The position numbers and the translations under genes were made by a program. The notes under the pieces are model-generated. The model was not told the origin of the DNA, ran no database searches, and was given only the letters and a program-made list of their open reading frames with translations. Below are positions 1-8,083 of a stretch of 12,500 bases of DNA, piece after piece; the stretch's first letter is position 1; each line of letters opens with the position of its first letter. Source of the stretch: Symbiodinium natans (taxonomy: Eukaryota > Sar > Dinophyceae > Suessiales > Symbiodiniaceae); the NCBI GenBank assembly GCA_905221605.1, contig CAJNDS010002145.1, forward strand, positions 237,501-250,000, in the 5' to 3' direction.

Positions 1-190
1 ATGGCGTCTCTATGTGGCCTTGCTTGTAGCAAAAAAAACGCTGCTCAATTGTTCAACTCACGCAGGTTTTTTGTACTGATAGTGCGTTGCTGGCGCCAGC
101 GACCTGACCGGGTTGAGATTCAAGGTGTAGGTGGAGACAGTGTGTTTGCAGTGGGAGGCGGTGGCTTCGCCCCCTGGTGCCCCAAATGCC

Positions 191-219
191 GGGCGGTGGG
201 GGGCTCGGGGGGTCGCGGG
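191..219 (+). other. G-quadruplex-type motif
   Basis: Four G-runs of at least three (191-193, 198-203, 207-212, 217-219) are separated by loops of 4, 3 and 4 bases, which fits the canonical G3+ N1-7 pattern. The remaining sequence of 1-400 shows no gene I can support: several frames are open, but they read as GC-rich low-complexity shadows. Confidence 0.6.
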
Positions 220-405
220 CGCGTGCGGACCTACATCCTTCTGCATCAATTGCAGCTTTGAGCCCACCGGCCACCACCGGCCTGAGGTGGAGACGCGCGT
301 GAAGCCGTGTGAACCCTATGAAGAAGCACTCCCGCGAAGTGGTTCTCTCGCGGACCTTCGTGAGTGCAGTTGCGTGCTTTTGCTGGCTACAGCAATCCAT
401 GGCGC

Positions 406-406
<1 letters not shown>

Positions 407-484
<78 letters not shown>

Positions 485-573
485 CTGCTGCCGCTGCTGC
501 TGCTGCTCTTCTGCTGCCGCTGCTGCTGCTGCTGCTCTTCTGCTGCCGCTGCCGCTGCCGCTGCTGCCGCAGC
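407..573 (+). repeat. interrupted (CTG)n/(CAG)n microsatellite
   Basis: About 25 uninterrupted GCT units occupy 407-481. Then come three copies of GCTCTTCTGCTGCC followed by further CTG runs (copies start at 479, 505 and 534, spacings 26 and 29), and a CCG-interspersed tail. Because one spacing is not a multiple of three, no frame gives one homogeneous run: the plus strand reads Leu, Cys or Ala, the minus strand Gln, Ser or Ala. The repeat lies downstream of the last recognisable Hip exon on that gene's sense strand (as CAG), so it is either in an intron or in the 3' region. I see no evidence that it is translated. Confidence 0.95.
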
Positions 574-673
574 TGTGAGCGATGGCGACTTGCACGGGCT
601 GGGGTCAAGATGATTTAAGGCTTCGGTTCCGCTTCAGCGTTGAAACGCATTAACACAGTCTGCGCCACAGTGC

Positions 674-1471
674 CTCGTCCAGCCGTTCTGGGTCTGGGTC
701 GTCGGGCTCTTCAGGCTCCTCCTCAGGTTGTATATTCAAGTCGGAGATGTCGTGCGCCGTCTGAGAACGCCTGAAATTGGTGTCCTCCTCTTCATCCTCA
801 TCAGGTGCAGCCTGCTCGTACTCTCAAGCGTTTCTAGTGATGATGATGATGATGATGATGACGATGATGACGACGATGATGATGATGTGATGGAGATACT
901 TATTTTATTACCTCGTGCTTCACAGCTGAGTGTCGCACAGGCTCTGGGGCCTCAGGGATCACCAACTTAGTCTTGACACGAATCACGACCAGTCCAGCAA
1001 ACCTTCGGCTCCTCCTTTCTGGGTGTCTTCGGCTTCGCTTCCGGGACCTGCGCAAGGCGTTGAAGGAAGAGTCGTCAGAGACAAGATGAGGCAACACCAG
1101 TACAATGCCTTGGCGCCCCAGCTGAGAACGAACTCCTGGAAGTCATTTCAACACTGGCAAGCTGGCAATGTCCGGCAGCTCAGCACCCCAAAATTCTGAC
1201 CTTGAAGAATGCCAGCTTGGGGTCATAGATCAAAGATGGATCCTTCCGAGCCGAGCTTCAGGTTCTGCATGATTATTTTAACAGAGCTTGGCGGCTTCTC
1301 CTCCTTCAGCTTTCCGACCAGAGCCTCCAATGCCTGCACCTTGTGCAGCTTGTCTCTTTGAGAGCACACGTTTTCGTTTTTCCAGAAGAGGCAGGCTTCC
1401 TTGTTCATGATCGCAGAAAGTGTTGGCATTACTCGTCTGTGCTTCCCTGCTTTCTCTTCCTTCGCACCCAT
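674..1471 (-). CDS. Hip/ST13-like Hsc70-interacting protein, N-terminal part, five small exons, 3' end not in view
   Basis: Hip is a cytosolic cofactor that binds the Hsp70 ATPase domain and stabilises its ADP state. Exons, all joined in phase 0: 1301-1471, 1201-1242, 1109-1135, 1003-1047, 674-811. The spliced product has KVQALEALVGKLKE, then DPSLIYDPKLAFFK, EFVLSWGAK and VPEAKPKTPRKEEPK, then an acidic stretch rich in E, D and P ending DPERLDE. This matches, in order, the Hip N-terminal dimerisation domain (family pattern KV-ELR-FV, DPS-L, FL--W/LGAK-VPP) and its acidic linker. Donors after these exons are GA, GT, GC, GT and GC; all four acceptors are AG|G. The start ATG at 1471 sits in ACAACATGG. 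Its first 44 residues are not Hip-like: 1340-1432 could be an extra 93-nt GT-AG intron, also phase 0, leaving a 13-residue leader. The TPR and C-terminal DP-repeat domains are not found, so the gene continues to the left or is truncated. Identification is by motif recall, without alignment. Confidence 0.78.
722..784 (-). other. possible 63-nt in-frame GA-AG intron inside Hip exon 5
   Basis: This stretch starts with GACACC after GAGGAG and ends CCTGAG before GAGGAG. It encodes DTNFRRSQTAHDISDLNIQP, which breaks an otherwise uniform run of E, D and P. Its length is divisible by three and there is no stop, so removing or keeping it leaves the frame intact. Size, GA donor, AG|G acceptor and the repeated GAGGA at both edges resemble the other introns of the gene. 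It may equally be plain coding sequence. Confidence 0.4.
839..886 (+). repeat. (GAT)n microsatellite with GAC interruptions
   Basis: About 16 trinucleotide units, mostly GAT with scattered GAC. It falls in the intron between Hip exons 4 and 5 (812-1002), so the poly-Asp reading on the plus strand is not expected to be translated. Confidence 0.9.
1048..1108 (-). other. 61-nt GC-AG intron next to a 27-nt microexon
   Basis: The intron begins GCATTG directly after the AAG that closes the microexon 1109-1135 (EFVLSWGAK). It ends in a pyrimidine-rich tract and GCGCAG before GTCCCGG. Splicing here rejoins GAK with VPE, the conserved Hip junction. The intron on the other side of the microexon (1136-1200, 65 nt) is GT-AG. 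The unusual donor is forced by the protein match: no GT nearby keeps the frame and the motif. Confidence 0.75.
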
Positions 1472-2440
1472 GTTGTGGCCTTGAACGGCCGGGTCCTATG
1501 CCACTGTCGTTCGAGCATGTTCAATTCACCTGCCTTCTTCCGCGTGCGGTATTGATTAAGCACTGTTCGTTTGCGGCTACATTCAGCCTTATGCAATACC
1601 AATACAGCTTTAATGGTATTCCGGCTTTTCGGATTTGCGCCCTTGTTCCCATGTCGTAGCAAGTGGTGCAGAGCAGCTGGCCTCGGCTGCATCGACCTCA
1701 CTTGATGCAGCATGAAAATGATGGCTCGAATGGCTCCAAATGCATTTCGCACTTGTGAAGTTCTGAACCTCTGGGGCAAGCGCCATTCTCCCGAATTCCC
1801 AATTCCGGCCAAACTCGCCTCCCAAAACTCCCGTTAAATTGGCGGGCTGCAAACTTTGCGGTGTTGGAGCCAACAAGATGCATGAGAGCTTCTGCGATTG
1901 CATTGAGTAGGACCGGTCCAGTGGTTCAAAAGTCTCACGCTTAAATCTTCAGCTGATGTCATCACGCGGAGCTTCTCTTTTTGGCTCTCGGAAGGCGTCT
2001 TCCGGCGAGCCTCGGCGCGCAGGCGTGGCCAGAACGTTAAGACGCTCAATCGAAACTTCGAAGAGGCACCGGCGCCGCTGAAGCCACCTGTGTGCCAGAA
2101 ACTGCACCTGAGTAGCTCAAAATGAGCTGGAGGCAACAACATGCAGGCACGCGTTTGGCCATGCCCTCAAGAATGATCCTTTCGGGCTTGTTGTACTGAA
2201 GATGCTGCAGGGTCTGCGTAATTGAGGAACAGCAAAAGACAGCAAACATTCTCTTAGATCTACGAAAACGACACACGATGTGGATGTGCAACCGTAGAAA
2301 GACTCTACCTTGATCGTGTATCACCCTGCTTTCCATTCATGGTCTGACGCACAGCTGGGCCAGTGCCCTGACAGACACGTTCTGAATCTTTTCCGAGAAC
2401 ATGCCGTTGTCAGTTTATCAGTTGCCAACATTTCCAGTAA
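1472..2440. other. region upstream of the Hip-like start, no established gene
   Basis: Expected to hold the promoter and 5' leader of the minus-strand Hip-like gene. An AG|G just upstream of the start ATG (CAAG|GCC, near 1479) could serve as spliced-leader acceptor, but its upstream tract is not pyrimidine-rich. A minus-strand open stretch around 1900-2090 reads with some coding character (for example EARRKTPSESQKEKLRV) and has an AG|G acceptor candidate (ACACAG|GTGGCT, near 2087), but no family is recognisable. Nothing else is evident. Confidence 0.3.
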
Positions 2441-2992
2441 TCAAGTGGTAAGACGCTGTACGTCGTTCCATTGTAGTGTAGCTGGTGTTACTGTGTCAGT
2501 GGTTCGTGGTGAGTGGGCTGTCCGAGCTAAGTTATGGACGCGTCTTTCTCGGGCAGCAAGCTTGGCGGAAAGGTCATCAAGGAGTGCCTGACTGGAGCCA
2601 GCGACAACGCGTCTTCTGTTTTGTGTTGTCGGCGTTGCAGTAAAGTGCATGTCAGATGCTGTCAGCTCTATGGACATGACGGCGCTCAGTGCGTTTTCGC
2701 AGATCTGCCGAACTCTGCCCTGCCTTTCTTGCCTGCCTCTAGTTGTACTTACTTCTTGACTCCGTGTTTCGAAGCATGCCAACATGGATATTCTACGTGG
2801 GTACGTCTGGCAACAGGCAGCTTCTGCATACCTTGCAAGGACAAACAGCGAATCATGAGTGCCTCAGCATGCCTCGACTGGCAATTACACAAGAGAGACT
2901 GGCCCGCCTTCTCCGCAAGTTGCACTTCTTGCCTTGCGCAACGCTCTGGAGTGAATGATTTTGGCCATTTTTGGCCGAGAACATTCGCGTGA
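2441..2992. other. open stretch readable on both strands, coding status undecided
   Basis: A minus-strand frame (2441-2785, 114 residues, basic, including AGSSQALLDDLSAKLAARER) overlaps a plus-strand frame (ATG at 2534 to 2992, 152 residues, Cys-rich: VLCCRRCSKVHVRCCQLYG). Neither shows a family motif I recognise and neither is bounded by convincing splice sites. One may be a real exon, or both may be chance in moderately GC-rich DNA. No function is assigned. Confidence 0.2.
2963..2982 (+). other. weak resemblance to the dinoflagellate spliced-leader 3' part
   Basis: GGCCATTTTTGGCCGAG resembles GCCATTTTGGCTCAAG, the 3' portion of the conserved dinoflagellate spliced leader as I recall it, with one inserted T and two or three differences. 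Relic leaders upstream of retroposed genes are known in dinoflagellates. Here the match is poor, it is also a short near-palindrome (GGCC...GGCC), and no clear gene follows on the plus strand. Confidence 0.15.
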
Positions 2993-4085
2993 TGCTAGAT
3001 GATGCTGAGCTGCTGAGACGCTCTAAGATGGAGACTCAAGACCTTGAACTTGCTGCTCCGCCCTTTCAATGCACGGTGACGGACGAAGCAAACCTCCAAA
3101 AGAATGGTCCTGCACCGGCGCAATTCTAGTGCTGTCTGAGGCTGTCAGTGTTCCTGCAACGACCGTGCCCAAACAAATGCCGTGCCTGTGACTCTGCTTT
3201 TGCTCGCAGCGGGCCCCATCGTTGAATCTGACAAAGAAAGCAAATGCGTCGGAACACAAGGGCGGAATCCAAGCTTCAGCTTCTCCCAGAACCTGACTGC
3301 CCTGAAAGCCGCCGCCGTGACTGTGCACCCCTGTGCCTTTGCCCTAGCCTCAAAGCCGCCTGACGTTCCATGGTCTCTGTAGCAATTGCTGCACGGCAAA
3401 AAGGCTCCAACTTGCTAATTTGCTCCAGCTTCATCGCATTCCACTCCGCAGTTTATGGTATCAACATGGTAGCAAGTAGTGAAGGGAAGTGGGCCGAACG
3501 GCAAGACGAGCAGCCACCCATGAACTAGCAAGTAGCTTCTCCCTTTCCAATCTCGCGACCGGTCCGGCCTCCAATGTAAGTTCATTTCGCCTGCGTGTGA
3601 TGGATTCCTCATCAACATCATTCGTGAACAGCATTCAACTTCATGCAACGTGCAGCCAGGACTCTCCGGTAGGTGAGGGATCAACAAAATTGATAAGGAC
3701 CAATGAAAAAACATATTCCCTTTCAAGGCTCCTCGATCAGAGAGATTCGTTAAACCACCTCAAGCCCGGAAATCACCGAAACTCTTCTTTTTTTTCTTAA
3801 GAAACATGAGGTTTCCCCCAGTAACAGTAAAGCTGAGGCAACATGGGATGAAGCCAGTCCCTTGGTGCTGTACACGGAATTTTGGCTTGATCCTTATTGA
3901 CTTTGTCGATCCTCTATGCTATTCTGCAGGGGCATCTCGGCCGTGGCACGTGGTGTTGCACAGCTGTGGAAAACTCGTCTTGCAGCTCCTGCATTGACCT
4001 GGCAATTCCGAATAGTATTGCATGGTACTGCATAAACTTTAACTCAACATGCGCGAACATGCACGGATTTATGCAAGCTACAAGA
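2993..4085. other. no supported gene
   Basis: Only unremarkable open frames on both strands. On the minus strand near 3370 an ATG in a good context (ACCATGG) opens a 31-residue basic frame beginning MERQAALRLG, too short to support. There is a T-rich run at about 3787-3798. I see no RNA gene or mobile-element signature. Confidence 0.3.
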
Positions 4086-4117
4086 ATCTCAGAACGACTG
4101 CATCTCAGAACGGCTGC
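4086..4117 (+). repeat. 16-bp two-copy tandem duplication
   Basis: ATCTCAGAACGACTGC (4086-4101) is followed directly by ATCTCAGAACGGCTGC (4102-4117), one mismatch. It is non-coding as far as can be seen. Confidence 0.85.
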
Positions 4118-4254
4118 TGGCATGTGCATGCGGATGCCTTTGCATAGTCATCGCACTTTGGAGCTGCCGTGCGTCATGTCTAAGTGCAGCAATGGTGTCC
4201 TTCCAACTCCAGCTCTTAGCATTGCTCCGTGATCTCCATGCTTGCAGATACTTT

Positions 4255-4280
4255 CAGCTAACATTCAGCTAACATTCAGC
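4255..4280 (+). repeat. 11-bp tandem repeat, 2.4 copies
   Basis: CAGCTAACATT occurs at 4255-4265 and 4266-4276 without mismatch, followed by a partial copy CAGC. On the minus strand just beyond (4291-4380), a frame ending LDEQLQESEQQRLKLEA and stop reads like a coiled-coil tail, but it has no recognisable partner exon. Confidence 0.85.
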
Positions 4281-4715
4281 GCGCTCCGACTTATGCCTCC
4301 AGCTTCAATCGCTGCTGCTCGGATTCTTGAAGCTGCTCATCCAATGCACACCCATTTCCATCCTCAAGATGGAGCTCAACGTGATAGAGAGTTAGAGTGT
4401 CAGCGCATGGCAGCGTACGTCTTCGTGCTATCAGCATCGCGCACCTGAAGGAGCTCGTGCAGCTCCGCTGAGGAGTGCTCTCGCCTATCCTGCACAGCAT
4501 GTCTCGGCTTGGACAAGCGAAGAGCCCATGTCAACAATCGCTGCTTGCCTTCAAGACGTGCGCTTGGCAGATTGGCTCGTGGACCACAGAGGTGTCCTAG
4601 AGCGGTTGCTAGGATGGGCATGGTTGGAATGATTTGGATCTTCAATGGTCTACACATATCTACACGTAGATGCATGCTTCCTTGAGAATCTAAAGAAACA
4701 TGCTACAATGTCAGA

Positions 4716-4749
4716 GCCATCACTTCAGATAGGCCATCACTTCAGATAG
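4716..4749 (+). repeat. 17-bp perfect tandem duplication
   Basis: GCCATCACTTCAGATAG is present twice head to tail (4716-4732, 4733-4749) with no mismatch. A plus-strand open frame starts shortly after (about 4804-5115), but it shows no family motif and no clear splice structure. Confidence 0.9.
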
Positions 4750-5120
4750 TTCTCGACATGGCCCTGCTGTGGATTGCTGCCTTGAGTGTGTTGACCTTTC
4801 GTTTTGTACGCGGGTACAGCAATGTACATACTATCAGAGACAGTTCGCGATGTGCTGCAACAAAAATTCGCGCTATCATACATACGTCAGGGCATGACTC
4901 AGAACGGTGTCCTGAATCAAGCGCATGTTCTGCTGGCTGAGCTCGTGAAGCCTATATCTTCACGTGTCTTCACGATGCGATCCACATGGCTGCCATTGTG
5001 TGCTTGCTACGACAATCCTCTTCAGAAACTGCACGCGCCCACTGAGACCTCCTGCTGTTCCATGTTTGTGCTCACGATCGACTGCATGGAAGACATGGCT
5101 GCCTGGCAACGCTGATTGTC

Positions 5121-5190
5121 TTCGAGAACTCTCGAAGTTTCGAAGGTGCTAGATGCATTTCCGCCAATTATAATGCTAGTGATGCTAGTG
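5121..5190 (+). repeat. small hairpin and 9-bp tandem duplication
   Basis: TTCGAGA (5121-5127) and TCTCGAA (5130-5136) form a 7-bp inverted repeat with a 2-base loop. Some 36 bases later ATGCTAGTG is duplicated perfectly (5173-5181, 5182-5190). There is no gene context that gives either a role. Confidence 0.7.
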
Positions 5191-5916
5191 TAGTCCGCCC
5201 GTGAACATGAGAGTGTGTATAAATGTATCATACTTGATCGCACATAGCACCCTGCAGTTGACCTGCCATCGAAGTGAAATGCTCCACCCAATTGCAAGCG
5301 GTGCTTGGTCTGATTCCGCCTTTGGAGCTGTGGCGGAAAAATGTAGAACTGACACGACTCGAGGCATTTCAGGCTGCCCAGCAAGCAGGAGAAACGCTTG
5401 TCCATTTGCTCTGGCGATTGCTCGATTCAGCTTTGATCTGACTCCATTCTGTCACAGTGCTTCTGAGATAACCGCCCTGCGTAGTGAATTACACTGGCTG
5501 AAGCCGCCAGGAGGCAAAGCATGCTTCCCCTTGCCCACCACTGCCCCCCTCCCCAACCCCCCAACGCTGGGGCTTCCCAACAACTTCCACCTACCTGAAC
5601 ACAGGAAAGTTGTACCACCGGGAAATTGCATACCGTTTGTCGACATACATCAACATCGATTCAACTCAATCCATGCGGAGATGCTCAGCTTTGGAAAAGC
5701 TTGCACCCCACTTTGACTCTAACCCGTGGCCTCGAGATCTTCGGTCCATGCACGGCAAAACTCTAGCCTCAGATGTGTTGAAGCCGGGTACGAATCCGAT
5801 CAATTCATGGATTCTGTGAGGCATGCTGATCTTGGAGCTCCGAGGTCGAGGTTTCCAGGGAAGACCTGTCCTGAAAAACACAAAGCCGAAAAGCCAATCA
5901 TGTTTCGTTGTGTTCT
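5191..5916. other. no supported gene; C-rich tract with G-quadruplex potential on the minus strand
   Basis: C-runs at 5534-5536, 5544-5549, 5551-5554 and 5557-5562 give the minus strand four G-runs with short loops. The plus-strand open frame through this region (5201-5716) has no recognisable domain and is probably chance. Confidence 0.35.
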
Positions 5917-6067
5917 TCAGGCGATCAAAGCTGGCTCCTGGGCTTCTTGAGAAACCTTGCGCTCTCTCTCCTCGGCCTCAAGCAAGCCTCCAGAGCTTGG
6001 TTCTGATGTGCCACCGACGCTACGAACTGTGTCCAAGCTACACGCTTCTCCGCAGCTCTGCATGAAC
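5917..6067 (-). CDS. candidate terminal exon of an unidentified gene
   Basis: A pyrimidine-rich tract (CATTCCTCCCCCCC) leads to GCGCCAG|GTTC, an AG|G acceptor at 6069-6068. The frame then reads FMQSCGEACSLDTVRSV, continues through a Gly/Ser segment to an acidic, Arg-rich stretch (LLEAEERERK), and ends EAQEPALIA at a TGA (5917-5919). A GT donor (AAG|GTTTCT, 5955-5954) would allow a 112-nt internal exon instead. A further exon may lie upstream: a T-rich tract and TGAG|GCAG near 6262, with a frame ending in a GT donor at about 6224 whose phase would match. No family is recognised. The region is open in several frames, so this is only a candidate. Confidence 0.33.
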
Positions 6068-6262
6068 CTGGCGCGGGGGGGAGGAATGCCAAGAGTTTCC
6101 GCAAGACCAGTAGGCCAAGGACAACGTTGCAGCCCAAGATAGCCCAAGCACACAAGCTTCTCAAGCCACGAATGCATCTGTTTTTTCCATCTGGGCCGAT
6201 GTCAAGGCTCGCTTTCCAACATTTGACATCTTGCAGCCGCCGCCTTTCTGAAATCTGCCTCA

Positions 6263-7066
6263 GCACGAGCAAAAAAAGTCTTAAACCGCAGCATGTGCAA
6301 TTGACCTGCGTTGATGACGACTATTTAACTCGCTGACACCACTTTAGAAGTTGGGAAATTGCATGGTCTTTCACACAGCCGTGCCTACGCAAGATGCGAG
6401 AACATGAATTACTAGTTTGGTGCCGAAGGGGTCATCCTTTGGATGTTATCTTTAGGACGGTGCCAAACGTCAGAACAACTAGAAATTACATCCTGATATT
6501 TCGAGGCGGGGCATGCTACACCTAGGAGCTACGTGGTGGGCGGCAATATTTTCGTCATAAATATCATATAGGAAACGCGCTCGAACAGGCATTGGCAAGG
6601 GGCTGTATTTCCAGCATGTACACACGGCAGCAAGGCAGGAGTCGCATGACCCTTGCACGCATGGAGCTAAGCCATGCTGAGCCATCGAAGGCAATGAGGC
6701 GCATCACAAGGACATATGTCATAGTAAGGACCCCAGGCAAAGTAAACTTGTTGAGGGAACTTAATGCACACTTCAGCCAGGCAGGAGCACACAAGTGCTG
6801 CAAGTAAAGAAAAAGTGATCTCCAAATCGTTCAAACACTGTCATCTACAGAATAAAGGTTCCGGAGAAACTATACCTTATATATATATATATGTAAACAG
6901 GTTGAGTAACACTTGTTCATCGATTTTCATGTCGGTTTGTGATGTCGCCCTCGCACATCTCTGCGATGGCCAGCTTTGCGCAAACGTTCAGGATCCCAGA
7001 AAAATGTGCGGCAAACCTGTCCCTTTTAAGAGAGGAGATGGGGGAAGGACTTTAAGCGGCTGAAGG
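6263..7066. other. no supported gene; short TA repeat
   Basis: An uninterrupted TA run of 15 bases lies at 6878-6892 in an AT-rich stretch. Open frames here are short and lack family motifs. No RNA gene is visible. Confidence 0.4.
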
Positions 7067-7280
7067 CCGCATCAGAAAATGCCGATGAAAAAAGAAAGTA
7101 AGGCTTCAGTCAGAAAACGGGAAGCTGCGCTGGGATGATTCAGTAACGTAGAGGCCGAGTCAGAAAACACCAAAAGCCAAAAATGCCACAGACGCAACAA
7201 CAATTGTCAATGGGTCGTGTTCAAAGGTTCGAATCGCAACGCACGAAGACGTCAGACGAAGGAGCCAGTCAAAAAACATG
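7067..7280 (+). repeat. degenerate dispersed repeat around GTCAGAAAAC
   Basis: Four related A-rich elements occur: near 7067-7082 (GCCGCATCAGAAAATGCC), 7100-7120 (GGCTTCAGTCAGAAAACGG), 7151-7171 (GGCCGAGTCAGAAAACACC) and 7258-7280 (GGAGCCAGTCAAAAAACATG). They share a GGCC/GGC head and a (G/A)TCAGAAAAC core with spacings of about 35, 50 and 105 bases. They could be remnants of an old repeat or protein-binding sites. A 163-residue plus-strand frame (7217-7708) overlaps the end of the series but has no recognised domain. Confidence 0.45.
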
Positions 7281-7747
7281 AAATGTCAAAACGAAGAGGG
7301 CCAACGCGAAAAAGCAAGCAGCTTCAGCTGTCGAACGCAACCACAACCGGATCAGAAGAAATGCTTGGCCAATTGGTCATTAGGGTACGACGTCCTACGA
7401 CACAAAACTCACTAAATCCCAAACCAGGTGATGGCTGCTTTGATTTTGCTTTGGAATGTTTGACGGTCCACCCGGGATGCGTACGCACGAAATGTCAGGG
7501 AAAACTGACAATCACGACACGCCTGCTCTCATACCACCATACCAGAATCGTTGCTAGGCCGAACTTCGCCAATTCTCAGATGCTAAAGGCCGAAGGACCA
7601 CAGCTTTTGACATCTCCTCCTGGACGGTCTTCTTCTTTCCCTGCCTGGAACCTGATGCACCGCTGCCAAATCCCACAAGCGCTTCCATGCACTCTGCTGA
7701 ACTGCTGAAACCAGCAAACGTTCAGTATACGAAGCACTGAAGCTAAG

Positions 7748-7761
7748 AATTATTAATAATT
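7748..7761. repeat. 14-bp perfect AT palindrome
   Basis: AATTATTAATAATT is its own reverse complement. It is followed by a near-duplicate ACGATTGCA / ACGATTGCT (about 7767-7786). It lies a few hundred bases beyond the 3' end of the nuclease gene (which runs leftwards), so it may simply be AT-rich intergenic DNA. Confidence 0.7.
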
Positions 7762-8083
7762 GGTAACGATTGCAGTACGATTGCTAATGAAATGCTAAGC
7801 AGCTCCGACTTGGCCGAGTCTCTCTTCCTTCAACATGCACCTCGGCCTGGGGTCGACAACTGCAACCCACTTGCTAAGGTTGAAAAGGCTGTTTCGCCTG
7901 AGCCATCTAAAAAAGAGTTGTTCAAAGCAGTTGTCCTTGTGAGCTGCCAAGCATTGCCAAGCGACACATCTTTCACGAAGCCTTGGTGGCGAGCACGCAC
8001 AAGGCACTCGAATCAAATCATGACCGAACGACTCCCGCTCGCCACACAGCGGCTCGCAGCTGTGCGCCCTACGAGCAGTCTGA

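Noticed and set aside
309-613. Poly-Leu, poly-Ala, poly-Cys, poly-Ser and poly-Gln proteins over the triplet repeat
   Set aside because: All frames are open only because of the CTG/CAG repeat, and the non-triplet period of the interruptions breaks any single homopolymer.
728-970. Plus-strand frame with a poly-Asp run
   Set aside because: It lies antisense to Hip exon 5 and its upstream intron; the Asp run is the (GAT)n microsatellite.
1223-1300. Continuation of Hip exon 1 as KPPSSVKIIMQNLKLG...IFDL and stop
   Set aside because: It is open, but it displaces the DPSLIYDPKLAFFK segment that must follow GKLKE in Hip. Treating it as a 58-nt GA-AG intron restores the family sequence exactly.
7226-7235. 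GGTTCGAATC resembling a tRNA T-loop
   Set aside because: The flanking bases cannot form the T stem, and no acceptor or anticodon arms fit upstream.
7426-7470. GDGCFDFAL in a plus-strand frame, faintly like the OTU protease motif
   Set aside because: The spacing and the essential order of the OTU Asp-Gly-x-Cys motif do not fit, and no catalytic His region is visible.
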